10,493 nt of DNA from Euperipatoides rowelli (taxonomy: Eukaryota; Onychophora; Udeonychophora; Euonychophora; Peripatopsidae), in the NCBI GenBank assembly GCA_003024985.2, contig PXIH01S0030679.1. One strand, written 5' to 3'. The notes beneath the pieces were generated by a model. That model made no database searches, had not been told where the DNA came from, and saw only the letters and a list, made by a program, of their open reading frames with translations. Below, piece after piece: positions 1 through 7,054 of this stretch (position 1 is the first letter of the stretch; each line of letters starts with the position of its first letter). Made by a program: the position numbers and the translations under genes.

Positions 1-176
1 TATTACCAAGATGTTCTCCAACTTCTATATCACTAACAATATAAGGATCTGAACTAAGTACCAAATCTAGTATTGCTTCACCTCTAGTTGGCTGCTAAAC
101 ATGTTGATTAAGAAAACAATCCTGAACTAGTTCTAAAAATTCATTACCGGTACTCAACGACTAAACCAGTAAAAAG
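1..176 (-). pseudogene. LINE (non-LTR retrotransposon) endonuclease-domain fragment, broken
   Basis: On the minus strand, 150 down to 1 reads as an open stretch containing GNEFLELVQDCFLNQHV, a stop, then QPTRGEAILDLVLSS and DPYIVSDIEVGEHLGN. This is the conserved PTR..ILDLVL block of the exonuclease-endonuclease-phosphatase domain of CR1/Jockey-like non-LTR retrotransposons, just before the catalytic SDH motif, which would lie beyond the left edge. The intact enzyme nicks target DNA for target-primed reverse transcription. One in-frame TAG at 97-95 separates V from QPTR, so the copy is dead. Upstream of the block (176 to 150) the frame has another stop and no recognisable domain, so the copy seems to break near 150-176. 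The family assignment rests on motif recognition; the exact clade is not resolved. Confidence 0.85.
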
Positions 177-180
177 ATAA

Positions 181-950
181 AAAATTTAAGTCACTTAAAT
201 GTTAAACAGAAAAGAAAACTAATTGATTTGGACCCGAAAATCAAGATTTAAAATAAAAATTTAAATTCTCTTAAAATCACAATCTAAAATGAATCTAATC
301 CTAATGTACTATAAAAACCTATCCAATTTTAAATAAATTCAAATATTTATTACCCTAGTTCTGCTTATCAATATCAAAATTTAAGTAAAAAAAATAAAAA
401 AAGTGTCTCATAACAATTAAACAGAAAAATAAATGGCCTAATCAATTTAAAAGTAGGACGTTCTAATTACTACAAAACTACTGTATATTATAAAATTTAT
501 TATCGGATCCCTGGTAATAAAAGATTTAAAATAGAAATTTAAACAGATTTAAATTATCCACAAACTAAAAACAAACCAAAAGTCAGAAAATGAATCTTTG
601 TTTGAAATACTAACTGCCAACGTATAAAGCTTAACACAATCAATAATCACTGTTTTATACCAATTAAATATAAATAAAGCTAAATTTAACAACTAATTAG
701 GTAAGAAATTAATAATAATAAAAAAAAAAAATCTTGTCAAACTATTAAATATATAAAAGATACTTATCAAAAATAGCGGACCACTACTAAAAAGTGTTGC
801 TGCTTCAAACTCTCGAACCCAATTTATAGAACTGATGTGTTTTGCGGGAAGGGGTATGTTTGAAAGAATCCTCATTAGACTTCTTAGCTATTTTCTCCAG
901 TTGTTTTGTAGTTCAATTGATGTTTGTATAACCATAATTGCTTTATAGAT
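181..950. other. AT-rich gene-free stretch with diverged direct repeats
   Basis: I see no gene here. The stretch is very A/T-rich, with many stops in all frames. It contains a diverged direct repeat (243-265 against 521-543, 22 of 23 bases equal; 202-213 against 417-428) and an (AAT)n run that ends in A12 at 720-731. The minus-strand 60-codon frame at 693-875 is low-complexity F/I/N-rich translation of A/T sequence and shows no domain. Confidence 0.6.
202..543 (+). repeat. diverged direct repeat pair
   Basis: The motif AAGATTTAAAATAAAAATTT at 243 recurs at 521 with one substitution. The motif TTAAACAGAAAA at 202 recurs at 417. Order is conserved but spacing is not (about 215 bases for the first motif pair, 278 for the second), as expected for an old duplication with indels or two copies of one A/T-rich repeat. 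Low sequence complexity makes part of the match possible by chance. Confidence 0.4.
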
Positions 951-1070
951 CTTTAAATGACAGATGCTGACTAAAATTATTTCATTTCATTATTAAAAAA
1001 ATATTATTGGAGTTTAATGACAGATGCTAGGTCGAATCATTTTATTTCATTATTAAAATAATATTGTGCT
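951..1070 (+). repeat. two-unit tandem duplication, exact 60-bp period
   Basis: 951-1010 and 1011-1070 align without gaps. Both contain TTAATGA or TAAATGA followed by CAGATGCT (at 961 and 1021), then an AT-rich tail with TTTCATTATTAAAA. Over the 50 bases from 961 and 1021 I count 12 mismatches, about 76% identity. The preserved register with substitutions but no indels points to an old segmental tandem duplication, not slippage of a short motif. Confidence 0.8.
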
Positions 1071-1953
1071 TGGTGCTGTGTTTTCTTTGATAAATGATAA
1101 TTTCACAACTGCATTGAAATAGAAATTCAACATTTTAATTGTTATCTGTGTATTAGGATTCTATTTACTGATACGGTACTGATAGTACTTTGTTCATCTG
1201 TGCAGGGTTCTATTCTGATACTCCCTAACCAATTATTATTCCATGTCCTTTCACAAAATACACCTATCGCTTAACAATATTCAGAGGTAAATGAATGACA
1301 TCTTCTCTTGAAAATTGAATTGTGTGTAAATATTAGGAACATTATTATTTGGTTTTATTGACATAGTATGTTACATACAACAAATAAAAATAGATTAGAT
1401 TAATTAAGACCCTAATCCACAGATAAATATGGAAATTTTTATATAGTGCTGATTGGTGCTTAGGAAATATAGCCAATTAGATCAAAATAAGCAAAACAAA
1501 AGTTACAAGGTTTAACATGCCCCCTCAACCTCCCCCTCCCAAAAAAAAAACAAAAAAACAATCCCTTCATGAAAAATGTTAATGGCTCTATAATTCAGAG
1601 ATTGAAAACTTGATATTAACTTGTTCTGCCACTTACCATTATGCCATTGCATCCAGAAAGTTATCACAAGTAATTTCATAGGTGTAGCCTAGCATGGAGC
1701 ATCATAATAAGTGATACTGAAAAGATAAAATAAGCAGGTAAAATATAAAGATAATTGCAGGTTATGTATAAAATAGAAGTAGTCATTACATTGGTACACA
1801 TGTTATCCACCATTGACTTGAATCTCCAGTTTGACTCATTAAACGTATGCATGACTCACTGACACAGTATAGGTATTTAGATAAACAAATCCTTTAACTT
1901 TAAAGATGAATGAATAAAAAGTTCTGATCTACTCACATGGTTTAATGTTAATA
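1071..1953. other. gene-free stretch
   Basis: No gene is seen. Apart from the repeat copy at 1201-1223, it holds a C-rich then A-rich run (about 1520-1551), which resembles a retroposon tail or a simple-sequence tract, and a short GTATGT/ACATAC palindrome near 1367. The rest is unremarkable AT-rich sequence. Confidence 0.6.
1201..1223 (+). repeat. copy of a short interspersed repeat with a B-box-like core (copy 1)
   Basis: The 23 bases here match 7259-7281 at about 20 positions, sharing the form TGCARGGTTYKATTCTGATA followed by CTC. An inverted, interrupted third copy lies at 6865-6881. The GGTTCTATTC core resembles the pol III B box GGTTCGANNCC, so a tRNA-derived SINE is possible. No convincing A box is visible upstream of this copy, so the SINE label is inference. 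Confidence 0.4.
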
Positions 1954-1961
1954 GCCTATAG
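1954..1961. repeat. candidate hAT target-site duplication, left copy
   Basis: The 8 bases GCCTATAG abut the hAT-like terminus at 1962. They have the central TA (nnnTAnnn) preferred by Buster-type hAT transposases and differ at one base from GCCTAGAG at 7709-7716, next to an inverted terminus. Confidence 0.45.
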
Positions 1962-2160
1962 CAGAGGTGGGGAATCTTTTGGCATTGTAAAGCCGCTTGT
2001 CACTTCATGGTTTCCTCATAAGTACGCACACACTTTGATGTGAATATTTTTTAATTTTGAGAAGCTTTTTTGTTTTTTAGGCTAGTGTACGTTTTATAAT
2101 CTTTTTGGTGTCAGTTGTGGCAATATTTATTTGTAAGTGCATCTCAGCACACGTCATGAC
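1962..2160 (+). mobile_element. hAT-type DNA transposon terminus (left end)
   Basis: Starts CAGAGGTGGGGAATCTTTTG at 1962, the CAGRGGTGGG-type terminal inverted repeat widespread in animal hAT elements of the Charlie/Buster group, followed by a short GC-richer stretch with AAAGCCGC. The reverse complement of 7669-7708 begins CAGGGGTGGG and continues with GGC and AAAGTCGC in the same order, as expected of paired ends. Sequence after about 2010 is plain AT-rich element interior or flank, so the inner boundary is arbitrary. No transposase remnant is visible nearby. Confidence 0.6.
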
Positions 2161-2440
2161 TATTTATTTTGGGGAAAAATAAATATTATTTTCACATGTA
2201 AAAAAAGACATTTATATTGATTGTCTGTAGAAAAGGATTTATTATTATCATTATCATCTTACTATCAATATAAACAATTAATTATTAATATAATTGCTAA
2301 ATAATAAAACTAAAAACAATAAAAACTACATCTCTGCCTCATATAGCTCTGCATATATTATTAATTTATTACCATTTTTATTAGAAGACCTATTTCATAA
2401 TCAGAATTTGAATACAAATACATTTATGCCTGACAACAAC
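2161..2440. other. AT-rich gene-free stretch
   Basis: I see nothing coding or structured beyond A/T-rich runs such as the ATTATTATC series near 2240. It may be interior of the putative hAT element that starts at 1962. Confidence 0.5.
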
Positions 2441-2760
2441 AGACTAAAGTCCAGCGAGGTTGTCATAACTTGAAGAAAATGAAACAATAAAGCAACATTT
2501 ACAACACTGGCCGCTTTTGCTGAACACGTTCCGGAATGCATTGTGATATTGACCACAGTGTAAACATGCAAGCGTATTCTGTTCCGAAACAGTTTACCAA
2601 ATCCTGTACCACAACAGCTTCTAGGTATCTGGTGCGACAAATGCCTCAGGCTATCAGTAAAAACGCATACAAGAATCTATATCGCAATAGGATTCGCTAA
2701 AATAATGTCACATCCGCTCTCGCTATGATCAATGATTGCATGCATGTTTATAGTAACTCA
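2441..2760. other. GC-richer, CpG-bearing patch
   Basis: This 300-bp patch carries about a dozen CpG dinucleotides (for example in CGTTCCGGAA, TTCCGAAAC, TCGCAAT, ATCCGCTCTCGC), while surrounding kilobases have few. A minus-strand 79-codon frame at 2401-2640 crosses it, but its product shows no domain, signal peptide or family motif, and its start lacks supporting context. The patch overlaps a possible MITE, which may explain the composition better than a promoter or exon would. Confidence 0.45.
2555..2756. mobile_element. possible MITE with imperfect terminal inverted repeats
   Basis: The left end AGTGTAAACATGCAAGC and the reverse complement of the right end, ACTATAAACATGCATGC, match at 14 of 17 positions, with TAAACATGCA exact. 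The interval is about 200 bp, contains no frame worth calling, and includes TATATCGCAATAGGATTCG, part of which recurs inverted at 6495. Exact ends and a target-site duplication could not be fixed, so the assignment is tentative. Confidence 0.4.
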
Positions 2761-4050
2761 ATTCTTGATTTACTAAAGATGAAATTTAAATAATAAATTC
2801 CATCCTAATCTTTATCCAAACATCATAATTTAATTTTTTTATAATGTAGTTGACCCCCACTCAACTATGTTCCGATACTCCGCTCAAAATTAATATAACG
2901 AAAATGTTATATTATAAATATTTGTTTATAAATAGATGAGAGATGAAAATATCCCTTTTATAAATGTTCAATTTATATTTTACCATATAAATGACACAGG
3001 CTACATGTTTGTAGCCTGTGTCAATTTTGTTTCTGTTGAAATTGAACCGAAATTTAATTGTTGTTCTTTTGATCTGTGTTTATATTTTTTTTAATATTTC
3101 ACTTTTTGGTTGTTGTATTTTTATTGTATTGTAATTAATTATATTTTTCATTAGTGGTTTCTCCACCTTTATGGATCAGGTTGTATTGATTCCTTTATGC
3201 CAATATAATTTATTTGATTATTTGAACTTCAACTGTATCAAAATCTTAATGTTTACTTTTTATTTCTATTGATTGAGATTTGCGTATGGTCTGCTCTCTT
3301 ACCTCCTACACCTCCTCTTTTTTTAAACCCATGAAAGTAACAGCGCTATATTAAAAGCCTGGTGCGGGTAGGTAGGATCACATACTGGTGTCAATGCATT
3401 TCTCTCTATCATAAGTTTTAAAGGTAATAAATGTGTTTACTTTTTAATCCTACTTATAAAAATAATATTTGGTTTATATTTTATTTTATTTATGTTGGTC
3501 TTTTTAGATAGCTAGATTTTATATATTTGCATATTTTATTTAAGTGGTCATTCTATTAAAGTAAGTAAATGCCATGTTTAGTTATACGTTAAAAATGCCG
3601 TATGAAACATTTTAAATATGAAGTCATAAACTTTTAAAATTGTTTTGATTATGCGTTATTGTGGAAGCATCAACTCACCTACGTTATTTCCATTTTCACT
3701 GCTGAAGAGAACTTTTAAATAATGTAGTAACAAACTTTGAGGTACACACCTGAGTGATACATTCTGTACTGAGTGATCTTATCATAAACTGTATTGTTAA
3801 TTTCTTAATCACACCAGTGACTCCACACTCCGCATCTATGTGTAGCATAGCAGTATGGGAATTTTAACATCAAATCAACAAGTAGCAATCCTCATGCAAC
3901 ATTACTAATTTTGGAACAAGATAAGGAGAACAGGTATACTATTTGGACTAATTAAGTAATACCCTATAACACTCTTCAAATTCAAACAACAATACTAAAC
4001 TTGCTAAAATCTGTGAAGTAAAAATTGTGTAAATGGGATTCTTCCATCCT
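2761..4050. other. long gene-free stretch
   Basis: No coding frame or transposon domain is seen. It contains the perfect hairpin at 2992-3023 and a pyrimidine-rich run near 3295-3322. A weak TATATTAAAA at 3347 lies about 33 bases before a TCACATA, but no transcript can be built from it. The rest is AT-rich sequence without visible repeats. Confidence 0.55.
2992..3023. repeat. perfect 13-bp inverted repeat with 6-base loop
   Basis: TGACACAGGCTAC (2992-3004) and GTAGCCTGTGTCA (3011-3023) are exact reverse complements around the loop ATGTTT. Half the arm bases are G/C, in an otherwise A/T-rich neighbourhood. There is no T-run after it on either strand that would suggest a terminator, and this is eukaryotic DNA. 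It could be a small foldback transposon relic, a cruciform or an RNA hairpin. Confidence 0.85.
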
Positions 4051-4055
4051 TGCCC

Positions 4056-4063
4056 TATAAAAG
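4056..4063 (+). promoter_or_regulatory. candidate TATA box
   Basis: TATAAAAG, preceded by CCC, matches the core TATA consensus. A start would fall near 4086, at the beginning of a purine-rich stretch that runs into a candidate exon ending in a GTAAGT donor. TATA-like strings are common in AT-rich DNA, so the support is the downstream splice and poly-A signals in the right order, not the motif alone. Confidence 0.35.
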
Positions 4064-4236
4064 TTAAAAGCAGAAAAAATATGAGAGATGGAAAGATTCA
4101 TTAATAAGGATTAATATTAGAGGAAAGGATTATAGAGGATTATTAGAAATTAATATAGTGAAAGAAGTTCATTATTCTTGAGGAGGAATCGTATATAGTA
4201 TCATGATATAAAGAAGCTACTCGAGATATTGTCATC

Positions 4237-4347
4237 ATGCTGAAGAGACATAATGGTACAGTAGAAGTGGCTGACGGAAGTTTCCACAACACGGAAAGAG
4301 AGCTACCAGAGTTCCAGCCAAGACTGATGTATGATGTCCAGTCGTGA
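4237..4347 (+). CDS. small open reading frame, 36 codons, unrecognised
   Basis: ATG at 4237 opens a frame to TGA at 4345-4347; the same frame is open upstream to 4207 (TGA at 4204-4206). The product begins MLKRHNGTVEVADGSF and ends LMYDVQS. It is hydrophilic, with mixed charge and codons unlike the F/I/N/K-only translation of the surrounding A/T-rich DNA. It lies in the candidate first exon at 4086-4593. There is no signal peptide, membrane segment or family motif that I recognise. It could be a fragment of a decayed transposon protein, an exon piece or chance. Confidence 0.2.
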   Translation: MLKRHNGTVEVADGSFHNTERELPEFQPRLMYDVQS

Positions 4348-4593
4348 ATCTATGTGAAGATGCTGATGAAAAATAATATTTCATTCATTAAGTCGTGTGT
4401 TTCAGATACTGATGGTTTGCCGATGTCCTCCAAGAAGTAATAATAACCGCAGAGTTTACCAAAAGATGTCATCTAAATTGAATTTGTAAGTTGCTGCGAA
4501 ATTTCCCAATTAATGTGTTTCCAGATCCTAAATAGTGTAATCAATCGTCAGTGAACTCACCGAAGAACAAACTTTGTGCTGCGATTAAAAACT

Positions 4594-5071
4594 GTAAGTC
4601 AGGGCACGATTTTACATATAAGTTAGTTAGTTAATTATAGTTTGACCATGCAATTAATATAATATGTATATTTTGTTTTTTAATTTGATAAACTCATAAA
4701 AAAGGGATCTAACAAGCATCATTATTTAAAGTTTATATGTCATCCTTTTGTATAAATTAAAATTATTAGCTACGGCCTTATGGCCAGAATAAACTTAAAC
4801 ATGTTTCCCTAAATCCTCTCTATGGTGTGATCAATTATTTAAATGTTAGTGTAGACTGTTAGTGTTAGGGTGTCTATACAAATTTTAGTTTAGTTAGAAA
4901 TTTAGTCAGATAGTCTTTCATTTTTTTTGTTTGTTTATTTTATTTAGGCGCGTTACGATATGTGTAAATCCAAATATCAAGCGAAGTAATATTTAATTAT
5001 ATCTGTAGTCACTAGTTATTTCTCCGAATGGTTGTGTTACAAAATAGTGTAGGATGTTCTTTTATTTTTAG
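4594..5071 (+). other. candidate intron (GT-AG)
   Basis: Begins GTAAGTCAGG after ...AAAACT and ends in a T-rich tract TTCTTTTATTTTTAG. The 478-bp interval is more A/T-rich than the candidate exons on both sides. It includes a GGCC-TTAT-GGCC mini-hairpin near 4772. Another GTAAGT at 4489 and a TTTCCAG near 4525 would leave an intron under 40 bases, too short to be likely. Confidence 0.25.
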
Positions 5072-5264
5072 ATGCTGTCAAGTCAAGATGAAGATGTTGT
5101 TTTACATGAACACAGTCGTTAGTCAGATTTAAGTCCCTTTATCTAATTGCATTAAAATGATAGAGAATCCCTAAATGTTGTGCATCCCCAGTACAACTTA
5201 TCACATCCAGGTAGTTTTAATTTTAAACATTGAAATAAAAATGAGGCCAATAAGTTAGGTACAG

Positions 5265-5349
5265 TAAGCTTCCAGGCCACGCCCAACCTATTGGGGCGTG
5301 CTCCTACGATGAGTACCATTAAAAGGTTCCGGTGTACCTGGAAGACTTA
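5265..5349. repeat. nested inverted repeats (potential structured element)
   Basis: An outer stem pairs CTTCCAGG (5269-5276) with CCTGGAAG (5337-5344) and continues past a single bulged A with TAAG (5265-5268) against CTTA (5346-5349). Inside it CACGCCC (5278-5284) pairs with GGGCGTG (5294-5300). CCAC (5277-5280) can alternatively pair with GGTG (5331-5334), extending the outer stem, so two exclusive folds exist. The segment is markedly GC-richer than its surroundings. It resembles a small repeat or an RNA fold and lies in the candidate 3' exon, 66 bases before AATAAA. Confidence 0.6.
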
Positions 5350-5414
5350 GCATTACACACTCGCACACTAGCTTATCACAATTAATGGCATACAAAGGCT
5401 ATAGGGACAAATTT

Positions 5415-5420
5415 AATAAA
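5415..5420 (+). promoter_or_regulatory. candidate poly-A signal AATAAA
   Basis: AATAAA is followed 20-38 bases later by a G/T-rich element (TGGTTGGCTCTGTTGTTC, 5441-5458), the usual layout for 3' end cleavage. AATAAA alone is common here; the downstream G/T-rich element is what sets this one apart. Confidence 0.35.
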
Positions 5421-5505
5421 GTTGTAATATTTTATACTTATGGTTGGCTCTGTTGTTCATTATAATTTCATTAATTGATTTATTTATTTTATTTAGTTAG
5501 TTTTT

Positions 5506-5563
5506 GTTTGACCATAATCATGATTTTATCAGACAGGTGCTGTCTGGTAGATTATGGCCAAAC
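5506..5563. repeat. composite foldback (two stacked inverted repeats)
   Basis: Outer arms GTTTGACCATAATC (5506-5519) and GATTATGGCCAAAC (5550-5563) pair at 13 of 14 positions. Directly inside, TATCAGACAG (5527-5536) pairs with CTGTCTGGTA (5540-5549), one G-T wobble, across the three-base loop GTG. Only seven bases (5520-5526) are unpaired between stems, so the whole 58-bp unit can fold as one hairpin with a one-sided bulge. It has the size and form of a tiny foldback element or an excision-scarred MITE. Confidence 0.75.
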
Positions 5564-6480
5564 AGTTGTGATACACTATTCTAGCTGGGTTTCAGCGAAA
5601 TGAGAAATGGCAAGTTTGTAACCCCTCTTCACTCTTTTGCTGTTTATTACATTCTTAATGTAGTAAAAGGTGAGGGGGCATTACGACATGTTTACTTTGT
5701 CAAGATTTTATAATATTTTGAAAGTTTAGTTTTATTTATTGAATCAAAGATTTAAGCCATTGGCTTATACACTTATAATACATTATTATTATATAACTAT
5801 TTTAATAAGTGTGATTATTAACATATTTGAAAAACAACAAAACAAAACAAATAAATTATAAAAGTGAATAAAACAATAAAATTATAATAAGGAAATAAAT
5901 CTTAATGTATATGACTCCCCTCCTCTTTTTCCCCTTCTCTTTTTTTTTTCTCTTCCCCAAAGGCTCACCCAAATCAATAGTCCAGATTAAAGCATGCTCT
6001 TAATTTAATGTAAACATCTATGCTAACTTTGAATGAATTAAAAGATTTATCATTTACATTCTCAAAGAACATAATAGTCACTTTTTTTTTTTAAAGATAG
6101 GATTGTGCTGCCTTAAACATGTTTTATTACTCCATAAGACATCAAAATAAAATAATACATTTGAAAGTGAAAATATATAATGCCAAAAAGTAAACTAACG
6201 TCAATATTTATAGTACCGTAAGTTATCGTAAATTAAAACATTGTGGACAAATAAAAATAGTATCCTACACTTTACCAGCTAGTCCCAGCTTGATTCTATG
6301 AGATGAAATTAAACTATTTTCCAAACAATATCAGGTTTCTTTAAAAGCATTTCACGATCCTCAATGTTGGAGATAAACAAACTATCTCTATCGTAATATC
6401 ATAGTAAACTTCCTTTCATGATTTGAATGACTAATGCTATTTTAAAATCATGCATTGAAAATTAATTCATGCTTGAAGGC
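5564..6480. other. gene-free stretch with a long pyrimidine tract
   Basis: No gene is seen. It holds A-rich runs with AAAACAAAACAAA near 5838, the 44-base pyrimidine tract at 5915-5958 and a T11 run at 6082-6092. Frames are short everywhere. Confidence 0.6.
5915..5958 (+). repeat. 44-base pure polypyrimidine tract
   Basis: All bases from 5915 to 5958 are C or T, with runs of C4, T5, C4, T10 and C4. It could form triplex (H-DNA) under supercoiling or serve as a splice-acceptor tract. An AG follows at 5978-5980 in CAATAG, but no exon is visible after it. Simple-sequence drift is the plain explanation. Confidence 0.85.
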
Positions 6481-6560
6481 AGTATAAACACGATTATTGC
6501 GATATCGGTTGTAACACATATCAGAAAAGTATTCACTATATCAGTGTAAACGTGGCTTAA
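6481..6560. repeat. second copy of the CAGTRTAAACRYG repeat family
   Basis: CAGTATAAACACG at 6481 is followed by TTATTGCGATAT, matching (inverted) the right half of the possible MITE at 2555-2756, where TAAACATGC and TATTGCGATAT occur in the same order. A second, direct CAGTGTAAACGTG lies at about 6544. The copy appears internally deleted. Matches are 11-13 bases each, so the family assignment is tentative. Confidence 0.35.
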
Positions 6561-6864
6561 GTGTAACTAGCTACAAAACTATTCTGCATATTTATGAATG
6601 AAATTTTTTTTCGTAGTTTCTTCATTAGAAACATTTCCTGCATTGAATAATCAAGCTCTGAATGAGTTTACAAATAATACCTTCTAAAATGTCTTATTCT
6701 AAGATTTTGCTTAATAGTATTGTCAAAAATAGTAAAAGATAAAATTATGCAATGTAATTCCAGAGAAAATAAGATACTGTGTTATTTTGTGTTCTCTAAA
6801 TTGTTGAATTAGAATGAAATGTGATGTAGTTAAATAGTGGTGGGTGTCTTTACTAATATACGAC

Positions 6865-6881
6865 TATCAGTTTCAAACCCT
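6865..6881 (-). repeat. interrupted copy of the B-box-like repeat (3' part)
   Basis: Read on the minus strand, 6881 to 6865 matches 7262-7278 at 14 of 17 positions (AGGGTTTGAAACTGATA against AAGGTTTGATTCTGATA). Its 5' part continues at 7042-7054 on the far side of a poly-A retroposon. Confidence 0.6.
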
Positions 6882-7050
6882 GCAAACTCCTTTTTTTTTT
6901 TTTTTTCAAAATTGAGTTGTGTACCACTGGATTCTTCACATTATTCTGCATCTACCTCTCATGGTTTTAAGCACCATAAACTATCAAAATCCAGTTTGTT
7001 TGTTTGTTTGTGTTTAAATATTAGCTGCAGTTTCATTCGCAGCAATCTCC
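6882..7050 (-). mobile_element. short poly-A-tailed retroposon with target-site duplications
   Basis: On the minus strand a 135-base body (7041 to 6907) ends in A16 (plus-strand T16, 6891-6906). It is flanked by GGAGATTGC (7050-7042) and GGAGTTTGC (6890-6882), a 9-base duplication with one mismatch. Removing insert and one duplication restores the sequence preserved at 7249-7278, an independent record of the unoccupied site. The body includes an (AAAC)n run, minus strand of the GTTT repeats at 6994-7009. It resembles no SINE or gene I know and shows no A/B boxes. LINE machinery would explain the poly-A and duplication. The plus-strand 86-codon frame at 6837-7097 runs antisense through insert and junctions and is not a gene. 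Confidence 0.75.
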
Positions 7051-7054
7051 ACTT

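Larger units (their letters stand above)
4086..5440 (+). ncRNA. possible two-exon polyadenylated transcript
   Basis: Signals line up on the plus strand: TATAAAAG at 4056, a candidate exon to 4593 ending CT|GTAAGT, an intron ending TTCTTTTATTTTTAG at 5071, and a second exon from 5072. That exon leads to AATAAA at 5415-5420 with a G/T-rich element at 5441-5458, so cleavage would be near 5430-5440. Exon 1 is less A/T-rich than its surroundings and starts with repeated AGGATTA purine blocks. The longest credible frame is 36 codons, so a noncoding RNA or a decayed gene is more likely than a protein gene. The second exon carries the nested stem structure at 5265-5349. Each signal is weak alone; the model is inference and could be chance within a transposon interior. 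Confidence 0.25.
4623..5515 (+). repeat. dispersed direct repeat TTAGTTAGTT...GTTTGACCAT
   Basis: TTAGTTAGTT followed by GTTTGACCAT occurs at 4623-4649 (7 bases between) and at 5493-5515 (3 bases between). The second copy supplies the left arm of the foldback at 5506. Two ten-base blocks in the same order suggest one repeat family, although the first block is low complexity. Confidence 0.4.

Noticed and set aside
693-875. 60-codon minus-strand frame
   Set aside because: Translation is F/I/N-rich from A/T sequence, with no domain, and crosses an A12 run.
2401-2640. 79-codon minus-strand frame in the CpG patch
   Set aside because: No recognisable motif, and it overlaps a probable MITE. Length is expected by chance in a less A/T-rich patch.
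3155-3180. TTTCTCCACCTTTATGG as a partner end for the hAT terminus at 1962
   Set aside because: It lacks the CTG end and has no matching 8-bp flank; the end at 7708 fits far better.
3347-3423. TATATTAAAA with a TCACATA about 33 bases downstream and an AAG|GTAATA donor-like site
   Set aside because: Motifs are loose and expected by chance in this composition, and no following exon could be identified.
4489-4527. GTAAGT...TTTCCAG as an intron
   Set aside because: It would be under 40 bases, shorter than nearly all metazoan introns.
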